48,488 nucleotides of DNA from URNF01 sp045594105 (GTDB lineage Bacteria; Bacillota; Clostridia; Oscillospirales; Acutalibacteraceae): the NCBI GenBank assembly GCA_045594105.1, contig JAZNXY010000105.1, forward strand, positions 1 through 48,488. The letters run 5' to 3'. The notes beneath the pieces are model-generated. The model searched no databases. It saw only the letters and a program-made list of their open reading frames with translations, and had not been told where the DNA came from. Of this stretch, positions 41,106-48,488 are shown piece after piece. The translations under genes and the position numbers were made by a program. The first letter of the stretch is position 1, and each line of letters begins with the position of its first letter.

Positions 41106-41846
41106 ATGGGACGCATTGTTGTGGTAACCTCCGGTAAAGGCGGTACAGGTAAGTCTACCGTTTCTGCCGGATTGGCGTATGCTTTGGCTCGGCTCGGCAA
41201 ACGCATTTTGTTGATAGACGGTGATGCGGGACTGAGAAGTCTTGATTTGATGCTCGGTGTCGGCGGCAATACGGTGTATGACATTTCCGACGTGTTTGCA
41301 GGTCGTTGCGAGCCCATTAAAGCGATTTATGCATCCCCTGTATTTCAGAATGTATTTGTGATGCCTGCGCCTTTGTCTCTTGATCAGCTGTGTACGCCGA
41401 AGGATATGCGTCGGCTGGCACGTGGCTTGGCACGGTATTACGATGTGGTGATAGCCGATTGTCCCGCAGGTGTGGGCAGGGGCTTCGAAACTGCTACCGC
41501 AGCGGCAGAGGAAGCGATTGTGGTGTGTACACCCGATATGGTGTGTGCGAGAGATGCACATATTTTAAGCGATCTGTTGGCGGAAAAGAAGATTCCCGCT
41601 AAAATGATTATTAACCGCCTGCGTCCCCGCAAGATTATGGACGGCAGTATGCCGGATATTGATCAGATCATTGACGAGGCGGCACTGCAGCTGCTCGGGG
41701 TGATTCCCGAGGATGAAACGGTGGCTGTGGCAAATGCCAACGGCAGACCGTTGCCGCTGGATTGTAATGCGGCGATTTGTTTTTCGAACATAGCGCGTCG
41801 TTTTATCGGGGATGCAGTCCCGTTGGCGATGCTGGAGAAGATGTAA
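41106..41846 (+). CDS. minD: septum-site ATPase MinD
   Basis: 246 residues. Deviant Walker A KGGTGKST (about 11-18), the DGDAGLRSLDLMLGV switch, and DCPAGVGRGFE (A-prime/Walker B region) place it in the MinD branch. The end (SNIARRFIGDAVPLAMLEKM) is a possible but weak membrane-targeting helix. GGAGG precedes ATG. In many Clostridia minD is flanked by minC and minE in this location; neither is present here, so its partner proteins are elsewhere or missing. Confidence 0.9.
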   Translation: MGRIVVVTSGKGGTGKSTVSAGLAYALARLGKRILLIDGDAGLRSLDLMLGVGGNTVYDISDVFAGRCEPIKAIYASPVFQNVFVMPAPLSLDQLCTPKDMRRLARGLARYYDVVIADCPAGVGRGFETATAAAEEAIVVCTPDMVCARDAHILSDLLAEKKIPAKMIINRLRPRKIMDGSMPDIDQIIDEAALQLLGVIPEDETVAVANANGRPLPLDCNAAICFSNIARRFIGDAVPLAMLEKM

Positions 41847-41874
41847 AATACATTGAGAAGGAGTTTTTGCCGAT

Positions 41875-42282
41875 ATGAATATTGCGTTGATTGCTCACGA
41901 TGCAAAAAAAGAGTTAATGGTACAGTTTTGTATTGCATACTGTGGGATTTTAAGCCGACATAATTTATGCGCAACCGGTACGACAGGAAAAATGGTGGCA
42001 GAAGCTACCGGATTGGAAATTGTTCGCTATATGAGCGGCACACAGGGTGGTTCGCAGCAGATTTCCGCACGAATCTCTTGTGATGAAATCGACCTTTTGT
42101 TGTATTTCCGTGACCCGATGTCGGTGAAGAAGGAAAACGAAACGATGGAAGCGGATATGTTCCGTCTTTGTGATATGCGCAATATTCCCGTGGCGACCAA
42201 TATCGCAACCGCTGAGGTGCTGATTCACGGTCTGGAACGTGGCGACCTCGATTGGCGTAATATCGTCAACCCTCACTATTAA
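41875..42282 (+). CDS. mgsA: methylglyoxal synthase homologue lacking catalytic residues
   Basis: 135 residues. The fold-defining parts are conserved (ALIAHDAKK, LCATGTTGKMV, PVATNIATAE). The catalytic Asp of the E. coli enzyme (D71, in GGDQQ) is replaced by Ser (S60, GGSQQ), and the loop that should carry H98 and D101 (PHDPDV) reads VKKENETME. The first Asp of FxDP (D80) is kept. Known MgsA converts dihydroxyacetone phosphate to methylglyoxal; this copy may be inactive or act on something else. Second gene after minD, followed by a terminator. Confidence 0.85.
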   Translation: MNIALIAHDAKKELMVQFCIAYCGILSRHNLCATGTTGKMVAEATGLEIVRYMSGTQGGSQQISARISCDEIDLLLYFRDPMSVKKENETMEADMFRLCDMRNIPVATNIATAEVLIHGLERGDLDWRNIVNPHY

Positions 42283-42291
42283 ACATTTGAA

Positions 42292-42323
42292 AAGAAGTTT
42301 GCGGAGTACCGCAAACTTCTTTT
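42292..42323 (+). terminator. intrinsic terminator between mgsA and hisS
   Basis: AAGAAGTTTGCGG and CCGCAAACTTCTT form a perfect stem with loop AGTA, followed by TTTG. Confidence 0.85.
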
Positions 42324-42345
42324 GTGCGAAAGGAACACAGAAACT

Positions 42346-43662
42346 ATGGAAATGATTACGCAAGCCCCCCGCGGCACCGAAGACGTGTTGCCTGCGGAAA
42401 GCTATAAATGGCAGTATGTGGAGCAGATGGCACTTGGTGTGGCACAGGATTTCGGGTATACGGAGGTGCGTACACCTGTATTCGAACATACCAATTTGTT
42501 TCTCCGTTCGGTAGGTGAGACCACCGACGTGGTGCAGAAGGAAATGTATACCTTTGAGGATAAGGGCGGTCGTTCGGTCACCTTGCGTCCCGAGGGTACG
42601 GCAGGTGCGGCACGTGCCCTCCTTGAGCATGGCCTGCATAATGGCACCTTGCCGGTAAAAGCATCCTATATTACCTCTTGCTACCGCTATGAAAAAGCAC
42701 AAAAAGGACGTTTGCGTGAGTTTCATCAGTTTGGTGTGGAATGCTTCGGCGCAGCTGCACCGCAGGCAGATGCGGAGGTTATTTCGCTGGCACACACCGT
42801 GCTCCAAAACCTGCAGGTGAAGGGTGTTACTCTGCGTCTGAACTCCATTGGCTGTCCTGCCTGCCGTGCGAAATACCATGAAGCACTGAAAAGCTATTTT
42901 GCATCGCAAAAGGACAACCTTTGCGGTACCTGTCTTGACCGCCTGGAACGCAATCCGATGCGTATTTTGGACTGTAAATCTCCTGTTTGTGCGGAGATTG
43001 CGGCAAAAGCCCCTGTGATGATTGATTTTCTTTGCGAGGATTGTGCGGCACACTTTGAGGGTGTGAAGGCGGCGCTGACAGCGGCAGAGATGCCGTTTGA
43101 AATCGATACCCACATTGTGCGTGGCTTGGACTACTATACCCGTACGGTGTTTGAGTTTGTATCTGCAAGCGGACTTACCGTTTGCGGTGGCGGTCGTTAT
43201 GACGGCCTTATCGAAGAGCTCGGCGGGCCGCATTTGCCGTCTTTGGGCTTCGGTATGGGTCTTGAACGTCTTTTGATGATTATGGAAGAGCATAATGTGC
43301 CGTTCCCGAAACCGCCGCAGTGCGAAGTGTATTTTGCACCGATGGGTAGTGAAGCGGCGACCCGTTGCTTTGTTATTGCCGCAAAACTCCGTGAAGGCGG
43401 TGTGGCGGCACAGACCGACATTGTCGGCAGAGGCCTGAAAGCACAGATGAAATATGCCGATAAGCTCGGTGCCCGTTACGTCATTGTAGTGGGTGACAGC
43501 GAGCTGCAAAGCGGTCTTGCACAGCTGAAGGATATGCAAACGGGTGAGACCGAGGAAATTATGCTGGATGACAGCTTGTATACTACCTTGTATAACAAAT
43601 CCCTTGACCGACAGCTTGCAGGTGTGGCGGATTTGTTCGGCACGGTAGCAGAAGGAGTGTAA
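42346..43662 (+). CDS. hisS: histidyl-tRNA synthetase
   Basis: 438 residues from ATG 42346 (AAAGGA 11 bases upstream; a second ATG lies two codons later). The start motif APRGTEDVLP, the class II motif 2 region (YRYEKAQKGRLREFHQFGVE), the histidine-binding VRGLDYYTRTVFE, and motif 3 GFGMGLERLL are present, followed by the anticodon-binding domain (QTDIVGRGLKAQMKYADK). It charges tRNA-His. Forms an operon with aspS, three bases downstream. No T-box is seen in the short gap upstream. Confidence 0.97.
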   Translation: MEMITQAPRGTEDVLPAESYKWQYVEQMALGVAQDFGYTEVRTPVFEHTNLFLRSVGETTDVVQKEMYTFEDKGGRSVTLRPEGTAGAARALLEHGLHNGTLPVKASYITSCYRYEKAQKGRLREFHQFGVECFGAAAPQADAEVISLAHTVLQNLQVKGVTLRLNSIGCPACRAKYHEALKSYFASQKDNLCGTCLDRLERNPMRILDCKSPVCAEIAAKAPVMIDFLCEDCAAHFEGVKAALTAAEMPFEIDTHIVRGLDYYTRTVFEFVSASGLTVCGGGRYDGLIEELGGPHLPSLGFGMGLERLLMIMEEHNVPFPKPPQCEVYFAPMGSEAATRCFVIAAKLREGGVAAQTDIVGRGLKAQMKYADKLGARYVIVVGDSELQSGLAQLKDMQTGETEEIMLDDSLYTTLYNKSLDRQLAGVADLFGTVAEGV

Positions 43663-43665
43663 AGA

Positions 43666-45450
43666 ATGGCAGAAACTGTTAAAGGATTGAAACGTACCGA
43701 CTATTGCGGCAATTTCCGTGAAGCGGATGCGGGCAAAGAGATCACCGTGTTCGGCTGGGTACAGCGTCAGCGTGACCTCGGTCAGTTGATTTTCGTGGAC
43801 CTGCGTGACAGAAGCGGTATTTTACAGCTGGCATTTGATGAGGATACCGATCGTGCTGTTTTCGAAAAGGCGGCAACACTCCGCAGTGAATATGTGGTAG
43901 CGGCGGTAGGCACCGTGCGTGTACGTACCGCAAAAAATCCCGAACTGCCTACAGGTGATGTGGAGGTTGCGGTAAAGGAATTGCGTATTCTCGGCAAGGC
44001 GGAAACACCGCCGTTTGAGATTGCGGAGGACTGCAACACCGCAGAAGCCACCCGCCTGAAGTATAGATATCTGGATTTGCGCCGTCCCAATCTGCAGAAC
44101 AACCTGTTGTTCCGTCATAAAGTGACCATTGCGACCCGCAAATATTTTGATGACAACGGTTTTATTGAGCTGGAAACCCCGATGCTCATTAAGTCTACGC
44201 CGGAAGGTGCACGTGACTTTTTGGTGCCCAGCCGTATCCATAACGGTGAGTTTTATGCACTGCCGCAGTCACCGCAGCTGTATAAGCAGCTGTCTATGGT
44301 AGCCGGCTTTGACCGCTATGTGCAGCTTGCCCGTTGCTTCCGTGACGAGGACCTGCGTGCAGACCGTCAGCCCGAGTTTACCCAGATTGACTTAGAGATG
44401 TCCTTTGTAGACGTAGAAGACGTGCTTGCAATCGGTGAGGGCTACGTAAAACGCCTCTTTAACGAAGTGCTTAATGTGGATATTCCTCTGCCGCTGCCGC
44501 GTATGACCTATTTGGATGCCATGGAACGCTTCGGCTCGGATAAACCCGATACCCGTTTCGGTATGGAAATCATCAACCTGGATGATGCCGTGAGAAACTG
44601 CGGCTTTGGTGTGTTTGCCTCTACCGTACAGGGTGGCGGTACCGTTCGTGCTATCAATGCAAAGGGTGCGGCGGCAACCTTAAGCCGTAAAGAAATTGAC
44701 AAGCTCACTGAAATGGTGCGTGGTATCGGCGGTAAAGGTCTTGCGTTTATTCGTTGGACCGCCGACGGTATGAATGCGTCCTTCGGTAAGTTTATGACCG
44801 AAGAAGAAATGGCAGAGATCGTTCGTGTAACCGATGCTGAGCAGGGTGACGTGGTGCTGATTGTGGCCGACGGCTCTAAAAATCACGCACTGTCTATTTT
44901 GGGCGCTGTTCGTCTGGAACTTGCCAATAAACTGAACATTAAGCGGGAAGGGTATAACTTCCTGTGGATTACCGAGTTCCCGTTCTTTGAAAAGGATGAG
45001 GAAACAGGCGAGTGGGTGGCAATGCACCATCCCTTCACCTCTCCCTTGGATGAGTGTATCGAATATTTGGATACCAACCCCGAGAAGGTGTTTGCGAAAG
45101 CATACGATTTGGTGTTGAACGGCATCGAATTGGCGTCCGGCTCTATCCGTATTACCGATCCCGAACTGCAAGGCAGAATGTTCCGTGCTCTCGGTCTCTC
45201 GGATGAGGAAGCAGAGGAGAAATTTGGCTTCCTCACGGGTGCTTTCCGCTATGGTGCACCGCCGCACGGCGGTATGGGCATCGGCCTTGACCGCTTGGTG
45301 ATGCAGATGCTGGGTGTGCCGACTCTGCGTGACGTTATTGCGTATCCGAAGGTGCAGAATATGCGTGAGCTGATGACCGATTGTCCTGCTGTGGTTGATA
45401 AACAACAGCTCGTTGATTTGGGTATTGCGGTTGTGAAAACTGAAGAATAA
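43666..45450 (+). CDS. aspS: aspartyl-tRNA synthetase
   Basis: 594 residues, normal for the bacterial type. The N-terminal OB anticodon-binding domain has VFGWVQRQRDLGQLIFVDLRDRSG. The catalytic core contains FRDEDLRADRQPEFTQIDLEMSF (motif 2 region), an inserted GAD domain (about 290-420), and motif 3 in GMGIGLDRLVM. It charges tRNA-Asp. It ends at a strong palindromic terminator. Whether it is discriminating or also charges tRNA-Asn cannot be decided here. Confidence 0.97.
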   Translation: MAETVKGLKRTDYCGNFREADAGKEITVFGWVQRQRDLGQLIFVDLRDRSGILQLAFDEDTDRAVFEKAATLRSEYVVAAVGTVRVRTAKNPELPTGDVEVAVKELRILGKAETPPFEIAEDCNTAEATRLKYRYLDLRRPNLQNNLLFRHKVTIATRKYFDDNGFIELETPMLIKSTPEGARDFLVPSRIHNGEFYALPQSPQLYKQLSMVAGFDRYVQLARCFRDEDLRADRQPEFTQIDLEMSFVDVEDVLAIGEGYVKRLFNEVLNVDIPLPLPRMTYLDAMERFGSDKPDTRFGMEIINLDDAVRNCGFGVFASTVQGGGTVRAINAKGAAATLSRKEIDKLTEMVRGIGGKGLAFIRWTADGMNASFGKFMTEEEMAEIVRVTDAEQGDVVLIVADGSKNHALSILGAVRLELANKLNIKREGYNFLWITEFPFFEKDEETGEWVAMHHPFTSPLDECIEYLDTNPEKVFAKAYDLVLNGIELASGSIRITDPELQGRMFRALGLSDEEAEEKFGFLTGAFRYGAPPHGGMGIGLDRLVMQMLGVPTLRDVIAYPKVQNMRELMTDCPAVVDKQQLVDLGIAVVKTEE

Positions 45451-45452
45451 AG

Positions 45453-45487
45453 AAAAAGCGTGTCGACGAAGGTCGACACGCTTTTTT
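45453..45487 (+). terminator. intrinsic terminator after aspS
   Basis: A perfect 15-bp stem (45453-45467 with 45472-45486), core GCGTGTCGAC, loop GAAG, T-run at the end. Confidence 0.93.
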
Positions 45488-45550
45488 ATAAACTGGTGTC
45501 TTTTGTGGAATAAAACAAGCGGTTTTTACCCTTTTATAACTGTTGGTGTG

Positions 45551-45559
45551 TGATATAGT
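45551..45559 (+). promoter_or_regulatory. extended -10 promoter of the structured RNA
   Basis: TGATATAGT is an extended -10 (TGn-TATAGT) seven bases before the first hairpin; no good -35 is present, which an extended -10 does not need. The minD promoter has the same TGATATAGTAAA string. Confidence 0.55.
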
Positions 45560-45565
45560 AAATAC

Positions 45566-45722
45566 TGGCAAGTGTGGCTTGCCGTGTCAACCGTCTCTCT
45601 CTCCGACGGCACACCTTGGGTGCTGTTGCTATGCGGTTGACTGCCATACAAGCACTCTTTTGCGAGTGCTTGTATGGAAACTTTATGTGAAACGCATTCG
45701 GTTTGCCGAGTGCGTTTTTTTG
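45566..45722 (+). ncRNA. unassigned structured RNA, about 155 nt
   Basis: Between the aspS terminator and ldh lies a compact chain of helices: GGCAAG/CTTGCC (45567-45583); the long-range stem GTCAACCG (45586-45593) / CGGTTGAC (45634-45641) enclosing a smaller CACC/GGTG hairpin; a perfect 14-bp hairpin CCATACAAGCACTC/GAGTGCTTGTATGG (45644-45677); and a terminator stem ending in seven T (45690-45722). No frame here has a ribosome binding site. It is not recognised as tmRNA, SRP, RNase P, 6S or a known riboswitch. Confidence 0.75.
45690..45722 (+). terminator. terminator of the structured RNA
   Basis: AAACGCA-T-TCGG pairs with CCGA-G-TGCGTTT, followed by TTTTT. Confidence 0.85.
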
Positions 45723-45731
45723 TATCTTTTG

Positions 45732-45760
45732 TTGTACTTTTGAAAATAATATGGTATAAT
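45732..45760 (+). promoter_or_regulatory. promoter of the ldh-fdp genes
   Basis: TTGTAC (45732-45737), 17-bp spacer, TATAAT (45755-45760). Confidence 0.7.
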
Positions 45761-45780
45761 AAACACTCGGAGGAGATACT

Positions 45781-46818
45781 ATGAAAATTGCCTTTTTTGA
45801 TGCGAAACCGTATGATAAACCGTCTTTTGACCGCTACGGCAAACAGAACGGTGTATCCTTCAAATATTTTGAAACAAAGCTCAACGAAGATACCGTAGAT
45901 CTTGCTAAGGGCTGCGACGGCGTTTGTGCGTTTGTGAACGACACGGTGGATGCGGCGGTGATTGATCGCCTGTGCGAAATGGGTGTTACGATGCTCGCTT
46001 TACGCTGTGCCGGTTTTAATAATGTAGATATGAAATACGCATTTGGCAAGCTGCACGTTTTCCGTGTGCCTGCCTACTCGCCGTATGCGGTGGCAGAACA
46101 CACGATGGCACTGTTGCTGACCTCTATCCGCCGTATTCATAAGGCGTATATTCGTTCCCGTGATTTTAATTTCAGCTTGGCAGGGCTTACCGGCTTTGAT
46201 TTGTACGGCAAAACGGTAGGTGTGATCGGCACAGGCCGCATCGGCAGGGTGTTTATTGACATTTGCCGTGGCTTCGGTATGAAGGTTTTGGCGTATGATA
46301 AGTTTCCCGCAGAAGGTTTGGACAATGGTGATACGGTGCGGTATGTTGAGCTTGCCGAACTGTTGGAAAACAGCGATATTATCTCGCTGCATTGTCCGCT
46401 GACCGAGGATACCTATCATATGATTGATGAAGCGGCACTCAACACCTGTAAACGAGGCGTTGTGATTCTTAACACCTCACGTGGTGCGTTGGTGGATGCG
46501 GAAGCGCTGCTGGAGGGTATCAAAGCACGTAAGGTTGGTGCCGCTTGCCTGGACGTGTACGAGGAAGAATCGGACTTGTTTTTTGAGGACAATTCGGGAC
46601 ACATTTTGGAGGATGATACCTTGGCACGGCTCATTTCGATGCCTAATGTTATTGTGACGTCTCACCAGGCGTTTTTGACCGAAGAAGCGCTGGAAAATAT
46701 TGCGGAAACCACCGTGAAAAACCTGGTCGGCTTTGCTGAAAACGGGCAATGCCCCAACGAGCTGTGTTATCGTGGGGGTACTACCGAAGACTGTAAAGAC
46801 GGAAAGTGTTTTGGATGA
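45781..46818 (+). CDS. D-lactate dehydrogenase, LdhA-like
   Basis: 345 residues. The NAD-binding Rossmann motif is GVIGTGRIG (about 148-156), preceded by the signature RVPAYSPYAVAEHTMALLL. The catalytic Arg lies in LNTSRGALVD, the Glu in DVYEEES, and the catalytic His in VTSHQAFLTEEAL. Reduces pyruvate to D-lactate with NADH in fermentation. It extends about 12 residues past the usual end with a Cys-containing tail (EDCKDGKCFG). GGAGG precedes ATG. Followed by a flavodiiron protein gene, an arrangement fitting anaerobic redox balance and oxygen stress. Confidence 0.92.
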   Translation: MKIAFFDAKPYDKPSFDRYGKQNGVSFKYFETKLNEDTVDLAKGCDGVCAFVNDTVDAAVIDRLCEMGVTMLALRCAGFNNVDMKYAFGKLHVFRVPAYSPYAVAEHTMALLLTSIRRIHKAYIRSRDFNFSLAGLTGFDLYGKTVGVIGTGRIGRVFIDICRGFGMKVLAYDKFPAEGLDNGDTVRYVELAELLENSDIISLHCPLTEDTYHMIDEAALNTCKRGVVILNTSRGALVDAEALLEGIKARKVGAACLDVYEEESDLFFEDNSGHILEDDTLARLISMPNVIVTSHQAFLTEEALENIAETTVKNLVGFAENGQCPNELCYRGGTTEDCKDGKCFG

Positions 46819-46832
46819 AAGGAGAATGAAAA

Positions 46833-47987
46833 ATGATGATTAAAAAAGATATTGTATACGTTGGTGTGAATGACCGAGATATTGATTTGTTTGAGGGACA
46901 GTACGTGGTACCGGAAGGTATTGCGTACAACTCCTATCTGATTAAGGATGAAAAAATTGCGGTCATGGACAGTGTGGATGCACGTTTTGCGGACGAATGG
47001 CTGACCAATATTGCCAAGGAGCTGGGCGATACCGCCCCCGATTATCTGATTGTACAGCATATGGAACCCGACCATTCGGGCAGTATTGTACATTTCTTGG
47101 AAGCATATCCCAATGCGACGGTGGTGGCATCTGTCCGTGCGTTGCAGATGCTGAAAAACTTTTTCAAAACAGATTTTGTTGACCGCCAGTTAGCGGTAGG
47201 CGAAGGAGATACCTTGTGTCTGGGTGTACATACGCTTCATTTTATCACGGCACCGATGGTGCATTGGCCCGAGGTCATTATGACCTATGATGCCACCGAT
47301 AAAGTGCTGTTCTCTGCGGACGGCTTCGGTAAGTTCGGTGCTTTGGACGCACAAGAGGATTGGGCGTGTGAAGCCAGACGGTATTATTTCGGGATTGTCG
47401 GTAAATACGGCGCACAGGTGCAGGCGATACTGAAAAAAGCGGCGGCGCTGGAGATTGACACCATTTGCCCGCTGCACGGTCCTGTACTTAACGAAAACCT
47501 TGGCTATTACATCAACCTGTACGACGTGTGGTCGTCTTACCGCCCCGAAGAAGAGGGCGTGTTTATTGCGTATAACTCGGTGTACGGTAACACCGAAAAA
47601 GCAGTGAAAGCGCTGTTTGATGCACTGAAGGCAAACGGTTGTCCGAAGGTTGTGATGAGTGACCTTGCACGTGAAGATTGGGCAGAAGCGGTGGAGGATG
47701 CCTTCCGCTACAGTAAGCTGGTGCTTGCCGCAACCACCTATAACGGTGATGTGTTCCCGTGTGTACGTGAGTTTATCGAACACCTGACCGAACGCAATTA
47801 TTCCAATCGCACCGTCGGTTTTATGGAAAACGGCAGCTGGGCACCTGTGACAGCCAAAAAGATGCGTGATATGTTACAAGGCGGCAAGGGCTTGACCTTT
47901 GCGGAAAACACCGTCAAAATCATGTCGGCATTAAACGATGATAGCCGTGCACAGATTGCGGCACTGGCACAAGAACTGTGTAAATAA
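46833..47987 (+). CDS. flavodiiron protein (FprA family)
   Basis: 384 residues. The N-terminal metallo-beta-lactamase-like domain carries the di-iron ligands H76-x-E78-x-D80, H144, D163 and H215; the C-terminal flavodoxin domain starts near 240 with the FMN-binding loop YNSVYGNTEKA. No rubredoxin domain is attached. Such proteins reduce O2 to water (or NO to N2O), protecting anaerobes. AAAGGAG precedes a pair of ATG codons. Operon with the lactate dehydrogenase gene, 14 bases apart, and followed by a terminator. Confidence 0.94.
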   Translation: MMIKKDIVYVGVNDRDIDLFEGQYVVPEGIAYNSYLIKDEKIAVMDSVDARFADEWLTNIAKELGDTAPDYLIVQHMEPDHSGSIVHFLEAYPNATVVASVRALQMLKNFFKTDFVDRQLAVGEGDTLCLGVHTLHFITAPMVHWPEVIMTYDATDKVLFSADGFGKFGALDAQEDWACEARRYYFGIVGKYGAQVQAILKKAAALEIDTICPLHGPVLNENLGYYINLYDVWSSYRPEEEGVFIAYNSVYGNTEKAVKALFDALKANGCPKVVMSDLAREDWAEAVEDAFRYSKLVLAATTYNGDVFPCVREFIEHLTERNYSNRTVGFMENGSWAPVTAKKMRDMLQGGKGLTFAENTVKIMSALNDDSRAQIAALAQELCK

Positions 47988-47994
47988 AGGTGTT

Positions 47995-48023
47995 GGCGTC
48001 CCGTGTAAACGGGACGCCTTTTT
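47995..48023 (+). terminator. intrinsic terminator after the flavodiiron gene
   Basis: GGCGTCCCGT (47995-48004) and ACGGGACGCC (48009-48018) form a perfect 10-bp stem with a 4-base loop, followed by TTTTTA. Confidence 0.92.
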
Positions 48024-48034
48024 ATGAAAAAATA

Positions 48035-48063
48035 TTGACAAAATCGTGCGGCGGTGCTATAGT
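48035..48063 (+). promoter_or_regulatory. promoter of the T-box-trpB unit
   Basis: TTGACA (48035-48040), 17-bp spacer, TATAGT (48058-48063). Confidence 0.8.
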
Positions 48064-48069
48064 GATAAA

Positions 48070-48320
48070 AAACCGATGACTGCGAGTAAGTACGCATATA
48101 CGTTTCGTTTGCAGAGAGCCGTGGATGCTGGGAGTACGGTAACGAAAGATGTGCCGAATGGACGTGGGAGGGCCGACCGAAAGGATACGAGTAGGGAGGA
48201 CGGGAGCTGCCCGTTACAGCGGATAGTACATGCTTGTGTACGAGAGGTGCGTCTTTTGACGAAATTGGGTGGTACCGCAGGAGTTACTCTTGTCCCTTGT
48301 TGGACAGGGGTTTATTTTTT
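48070..48320 (+). promoter_or_regulatory. T-box leader, probably tRNA-Trp sensing
   Basis: The conserved T-box stretch GGGTGGTACCGC lies at 48267-48278, preceded by AAATT. A terminator hairpin (TTGTCC/GGACAG, 48289-48308) with a long T-run follows, and Stem I features such as GAGTAAGTACG occur near the start. A TGG triplet at 48159-48161, followed by a purine, sits where the specifier loop is expected; TGG is the Trp codon, which agrees with the downstream trpB. Uncharged tRNA-Trp would favour the antiterminator. Confidence 0.85.
48287..48320 (+). terminator. regulated terminator of the T-box
   Basis: CTTGTCC pairs with GGACAGG (one wobble), followed by a T-rich run. It competes with the antiterminator containing the T-box sequence. 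Confidence 0.8.
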
Positions 48321-48338
48321 TCTTGGAGGAGAAGACAA

Positions 48339-48488
48339 ATGAAATTAAACGGTGTAGATTTTGATACCTATTTTGACAACTATCCCAATGCGGAAGGGTA
48401 TTTCGGCAAATACGGCGGTGTATACGTAGACGATAAGCTGAAGGCGGCAATGAAGGAGATTACCGAAGCGTATTACTCTATCTGCCAA
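48339..48488 (+). CDS. trpB: tryptophan synthase beta chain, 3' end cut off
   Basis: The first 50 residues are visible. AEGYFGKYGGVYVDDKL corresponds to the conserved TrpB N-terminus (GYFGxFGG). GGAGGAG precedes the ATG at normal spacing. TrpB joins indole and serine into tryptophan using pyridoxal phosphate; the catalytic lysine lies beyond the window. Preceded by a T-box, so it is controlled by tRNA charging. No trpA or other trp gene lies upstream in the window. Confidence 0.85.
   Translation, partial: MKLNGVDFDTYFDNYPNAEGYFGKYGGVYVDDKLKAAMKEITEAYYSICQ

Noticed and set aside
45543..45743. 66-codon open frame over the structured RNA
   Set aside because: No ribosome binding site, and it runs through perfect hairpins and a terminator; an RNA gene explains the region better.
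48046..48342. 98-codon open frame across the T-box
   Set aside because: It overlaps the conserved T-box and terminator and has no ribosome binding site.
1..48488. Length close to the phage lambda genome
   Set aside because: Gene content is that of a Clostridia chromosome with a mobile element; no phage structural genes are present.

Overview
The window looks like a chromosomal piece of a gut-type Firmicute of class Clostridia (Oscillospiraceae/Ruminococcaceae-like) carrying the end of an integrated mobile element. The taxonomic call is inference. It rests on AGGAGG-type ribosome binding sites, TTGACA/TATAAT promoters, an RNase M5 gene, the mreBCD-mrdA-minD-mgsA order, a two-gene SUF-like minimal system and a T-box leader. 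The left 16 kb is visibly more A+T-rich than the rest and encodes mostly element-type proteins; from about 16.4 kb onward the genes are ordinary housekeeping genes.

Region 1 (1-16 kb, accessory). It starts with a cut-off EamA transporter, a YolD-like protein and a small orphan. Next comes one long minus-strand operon, about 11.9 to 1.7 kb, read from a textbook promoter at 11896-11924. Its genes are a large SF2 helicase, seven or eight small unknown proteins, a sliding-clamp (DnaN) homologue with a lysine-rich tail, a RavA/MoxR-like AAA+ ATPase, an SSB and a ViaA-like VWA protein. Its roughly 220-nt leader carries two hairpins that look like intrinsic terminators. Diverging from it are an XRE repressor, a sigma-region-4-like protein, a Tn916-type HTH protein, a TnpW-like small protein and a large serine recombinase. 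The recombinase should sit close to the element end. Just beyond it lie a tRNA-Pro(UGG) gene and the exact 5' half of a second tRNA-Pro, cut at the anticodon loop.

Region 2 (16.4-32.8 kb, core). This holds an MGMT-like DNA repair protein, an ArsB-type permease and the typA-comEC-holA-rnmV operon. Three damaged loci follow (yjbQ, a DeoR/CapA chimera, a MATE transporter). Then come a lipid kinase with two EamA transporters, the SmsC-SmsB iron-sulfur pair, a PTS IIC-like permease and a DUF554 protein.

Region 3 (32.8-48.5 kb, core). A minus-strand ABC exporter and phosphopantetheinyl transferase are followed by dut-maf, then mreB-mreC-mreD-mrdA for cell shape, minD-mgsA, and hisS-aspS. A structured RNA with its own promoter and terminator stands alone at 45.57-45.72 kb. 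It is followed by D-lactate dehydrogenase, a flavodiiron protein, and a T-box (probably Trp) in front of trpB, which runs off the end.

The most interesting items are the clamp/helicase/RavA-ViaA/SSB operon with its terminator-bearing leader, the orphan structured RNA at 45.6 kb, the split tRNA-Pro beside the recombinase, and an MgsA homologue lacking its catalytic residues. No database search was possible; family names are from recognition of motifs and overall sequence.
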